Positions 22,482 through 24,536 of a stretch of 24,536 bases of DNA are shown here, one piece after another. Source of the stretch: Limiplasma sp964416065 (GTDB lineage: Bacteria; Bacillota; Clostridia; Christensenellales; Aristaeellaceae). Made by a program: the position numbers and the translations under genes. Position 1 is the stretch's first letter. Every line of letters begins with the position of its first letter. The stretch is from NCBI GenBank assembly GCA_964416065.1, contig CAYQCL010000032.1, positions 1 through 24,536 of the forward strand, read 5' to 3'. Under the pieces are notes generated by a model, which saw only the letters and a list, made by a program, of their open reading frames with translations, ran no database searches and was not told the DNA's origin.

Positions 22482-22589
22482 TCCGCGCGCCTCCCGCCTG
22501 TATTTTCCCAGATATACAGTTCGACGGAAGGGGCGCGGACTCCTGTTTTTGTCAGTTTTTTAGAGCCTTTGCCCCATGGGGTCGAGGCG

Positions 22590-22619
22590 GCATAAAAAGA
22601 CCTCGCTCGTCCCATACTC
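22590..22619 (+). promoter_or_regulatory. SigG/SigF-type sporulation promoter of sigG
   Basis: GCATA (22590-22594), an 18-bp spacer and CATACTC (22613-22619) match the SigG consensus (GHATR, 18 bp, CATNHTA) at all but the last position. The promoter lies about 33 bp before the sigG start, implying forespore-specific autoactivation. No SigA-type promoter is evident. Confidence 0.7.
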
Positions 22620-22651
22620 CATGTACAAGCCTATGTGCGGAGGTGTGCAAG

Positions 22652-23431
22652 ATGGCGATGAACAAGGTGGAAATCTGCGGCGTGGATACCTCCACGCTGC
22701 CGGTGATTTCAAACGAGCGCATGCGCGAGCTGTTTCCGCTGGTGCATGGCGGCGATCTGAACGCGCGAGAGGAATTTATCTGCGGCAATCTGCGGCTGGT
22801 TTTGAGCGTGATCCAACGCTTTGGCAACCGAGGGGAGAACGTGGACGATCTGTTTCAGGTGGGCTGCATCGGGCTGATCAAGGCGCTGGATAACTTTGAC
22901 GTGACACAGAACGTGCGCTTTTCGACCTACGCGGTGCCGATGATCATCGGCGAAATCCGACGCTACCTGCGCGACAACAACGCCATCCGCGTCAGCCGCA
23001 GCCTGCGCGACATCGCCTACAAGGCCCTCAAGGCACGCGACATGCTGGCCGAGCGGATGGGGCGCGAACCCAACGTGACCGAGCTTGCGGACGAGCTGCA
23101 TCTGCCGCGCGAGGACGTGGTGTTCGCGCTGGAGGCCATCCAGGATCCCGTGAGCCTCTTCGAGCCGGTCTATAACGACGGCGGCGACGCGCTCTACATC
23201 ATGGATCAGATCACGGATGAGAAGCGCCCCGATAACGGCTGGCTGGACGTGATCGGCGTCAAGGAGGCGCTCAACCGCTTAAGCGACCGCGAAAGACACA
23301 TTTTGACCCTGCGCTTTTTCCAGGGCCGCACGCAGATGGAGGTCGCGGGAGAGATCGGCATCTCGCAGGCCCAGGTAAGCCGGCTGGAGAAAAACGCGCT
23401 CAATCATATGAAGAAGCATGTGGGGAGATAA
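22652..23431 (+). CDS. sigG: RNA polymerase sporulation sigma factor SigG
   Basis: A 259-residue late forespore sigma factor. The N-terminal NKVEICGVDTSTLPV is diagnostic of SigG. Region 2 reads NLRLVLSVIQRFGNRGENVD followed by DLFQVGCIGLIKALDNF and RFSTYAVPMIIGEIRRYLRD. Region 3 contains RVSRSLRDIAYKAL, EPNVTELA and the linker EAIQDPVSLFEPVYNDGGD. Region 4 has LSDRERHILTLRFFQG and the HTH TQMEVAGEIGISQAQVSRLE. GGAGGTG 6 nt upstream selects ATG 22652 over GTG 22643. It directs genes for spore coat maturation, DNA protection and germination. Here it lacks the spoIIGA-sigE neighbours usual in this family and stands between a divergent sirtuin and a convergent aconitase. Confidence 0.97.
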   Translation: MAMNKVEICGVDTSTLPVISNERMRELFPLVHGGDLNAREEFICGNLRLVLSVIQRFGNRGENVDDLFQVGCIGLIKALDNFDVTQNVRFSTYAVPMIIGEIRRYLRDNNAIRVSRSLRDIAYKALKARDMLAERMGREPNVTELADELHLPREDVVFALEAIQDPVSLFEPVYNDGGDALYIMDQITDEKRPDNGWLDVIGVKEALNRLSDRERHILTLRFFQGRTQMEVAGEIGISQAQVSRLEKNALNHMKKHVGR

Positions 23432-23432
23432 G

Positions 23433-23475
23433 GACGCCCGCGGCAGGTTTTTTTCCGGCCGCGGGCGTCTTTACT
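23433..23475 (+). terminator. sigG terminator
   Basis: GACGCCCGCGGC (23433-23444) pairs with GCCGCGGGCGTC (23458-23469) over 12 bp, followed by TTTACTATTTTTT. It begins 1 bp after the sigG stop. Confidence 0.85.
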
Positions 23476-23485
23476 ATTTTTTCCG

Positions 23486-24536
23486 TTACTGATTCTCCTG
23501 GGCGATCATGTTGATCAGGCCGCCCGCCAGGATCATGCCGCGCTGACGCTCGGTCAGATCCAGCCGCATCCTGACGGTGAAGCCCTTTGTCACGTTGGTG
23601 ACCTCGACGGCGCTCTCGCCCGCGCGGACACGGGCGGCCACGTCCTTCAGCAAAAGCTCGTCATCCTGGGCGAAGCGGTCATAATCGGATTCGTCGGTGA
23701 ATTCCAAAGGAAGGATGCCGTTGTTGATGAGGTTGGCGCGATGAATACGCGCGAAGCTCTTGGCCAGCACGCCGCGCACCTTCAGATACAGAGGCACCAG
23801 CGCCGCGTGCTCACGGCTGGAGCCCTGGCCGTAATTCTGACCGGCCAGGAGGAAGCCGCCGCCCACCGCCTTCGCACGCTCGGGGAAGTCGGGATCCACA
23901 GGCGTCAGGCAATGCTCGCTCAGCTTTGGAATGTTGCTGCGGAAGGGAAGAAGTGAGCTGCCACTGGGCATGATGTGATCGGTGGTGATGTTGTCCTCCA
24001 TCTTAAGAAGCACCTTGCCCGAAACGTTGTCCTCCAACGCCTTGGCCTGCGGGAAGGGCTTGATGTTAGGGCCGCGCACAACCTCGATGGAGGAGGCCTC
24101 GGCCTCCGAGGCGGGAGGAAGGATCAGGTTGTCGTTATAGCAGAAGCGCTCGGGCATATCCACGTCCAGATCCGCGTCCACGCCGCGCGGATCGGTCAGC
24201 ACGCCGTTTAGCGCGGTGACGGCGGCGGTTTCACAGCTGACGAGATAGATCCCCGCGCTCTTGGTTCCGCTCCGGCCGAAAAAGTTGCGGTTGTTGGTTC
24301 GCACGCTCACCGCGTCGGTGCTCGGGCTCTGGCCCATGCCGATGCAGAAGCCGCAGGCGGTCTCGCAGATGCGCGCGCCCGCCTCCACCATGTCGTGCAG
24401 CGCGCCGTTGGCGCTGAGCATGGACAGCACCTGACGGCTGCCGGGGGCGATGACCAGCGATACGTCGGGATGCACGGTTTTGCCCCTTAAAATGGCAGCC
24501 ACGCGCATCATGTCCAGATAGCTGGAGTTGGTGCAG
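23486..24536 (-). CDS. Aconitate hydratase, C-terminal part (runs off the window)
   Basis: About 350 C-terminal residues of an aconitase, which interconverts citrate and isocitrate in the TCA cycle using a [4Fe-4S] cluster. All three cluster cysteines are visible: CTNSSYLD at the window edge and CGFCIGMGQSP about 60 residues on. Further hallmarks are NRNFFGRSGT, DNITTDHIMPSGS, the swivel-domain active-site motif QNYGQGSSREHAALVPLYLK, and KSFARIHRANLINNGILPLEF. The compact form and motif wording resemble the Aquifex/Clostridia-type aconitase more than AcnA or AcnB of Escherichia coli, so I give no symbol. The stop faces the sigG terminator. The N-terminal half lies beyond 24536. Confidence 0.93.
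   Translation of the reverse strand, partial: CTNSSYLDMMRVAAILRGKTVHPDVSLVIAPGSRQVLSMLSANGALHDMVEAGARICETACGFCIGMGQSPSTDAVSVRTNNRNFFGRSGTKSAGIYLVSCETAAVTALNGVLTDPRGVDADLDVDMPERFCYNDNLILPPASEAEASSIEVVRGPNIKPFPQAKALEDNVSGKVLLKMEDNITTDHIMPSGSSLLPFRSNIPKLSEHCLTPVDPDFPERAKAVGGGFLLAGQNYGQGSSREHAALVPLYLKVRGVLAKSFARIHRANLINNGILPLEFTDESDYDRFAQDDELLLKDVAARVRAGESAVEVTNVTKGFTVRMRLDLTERQRGMILAGGLINMIAQENQ

Overview
The window looks like a draft chromosomal contig (one run of Ns) from an endospore-forming, GC-rich member of the Bacillota, most likely Clostridia. The main evidence is a full-length sporulation sigma factor G with its own SigG-type promoter, an aconitase resembling the Aquifex/Clostridia type, consensus SigA promoters with 17-bp spacers, and strong AGGAGG-type ribosome binding sites. 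I cannot assign a genus.

Layout. 1-1223: 3' part of a large serine recombinase gene, frameshifted at a GA repeat, probably the end of a mobile element. 1532-7513: a cell-envelope locus. A minus-strand secreted protein joins a catalytically dead class B sortase-like domain to a C39-like cysteine peptidase. From the same intergenic region, a four-gene plus-strand operon diverges: DUF6273 protein, TPR plus C-type-lectin protein, Lgt-like membrane protein, and NAGPA-type phosphodiester glycosidase. Each start has a near-consensus promoter and the operon ends at a strong hairpin. 7701-10364: an IclR regulator with matching 17-bp operators before itself and before a DapA-family lyase gene. The lyase gene is broken, and its 3' end is replaced by what looks like a serine recombinase tail. 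A decayed MFS efflux gene follows. 10406-10734: two small overlapping ORFs. 10735-11166: a dense cluster of palindromes.

11278-14273: an MFS transporter and a GH2 beta-glycosidase overlap by 7 bp and form a glycoside uptake and hydrolysis pair. 14275-15159 (minus): cysK, containing the assembly gap. It has a roughly 200-nt leader with a terminator and a 52-codon upstream ORF. 15547-16128: HD-domain hydrolase. 16148-16512: a second palindrome cluster that shares modules with the first, in the opposite orientation. 16708-21569: rarA, an orphan Spo0B-like sensor kinase, a polysaccharide flippase and a GT4-like glycosyltransferase, closely spaced and mostly overlapping. 21753-22481 (minus): sirtuin deacetylase. 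22652-23431: sigG. 23486 to the window end (minus): C-terminal part of aconitase.

The strongest candidates for undescribed biology are the pseudo-sortase/peptidase fusion with its divergent envelope operon, the cysK leader, and the two mosaic palindrome clusters. No tRNA, rRNA or CRISPR array was recognised.
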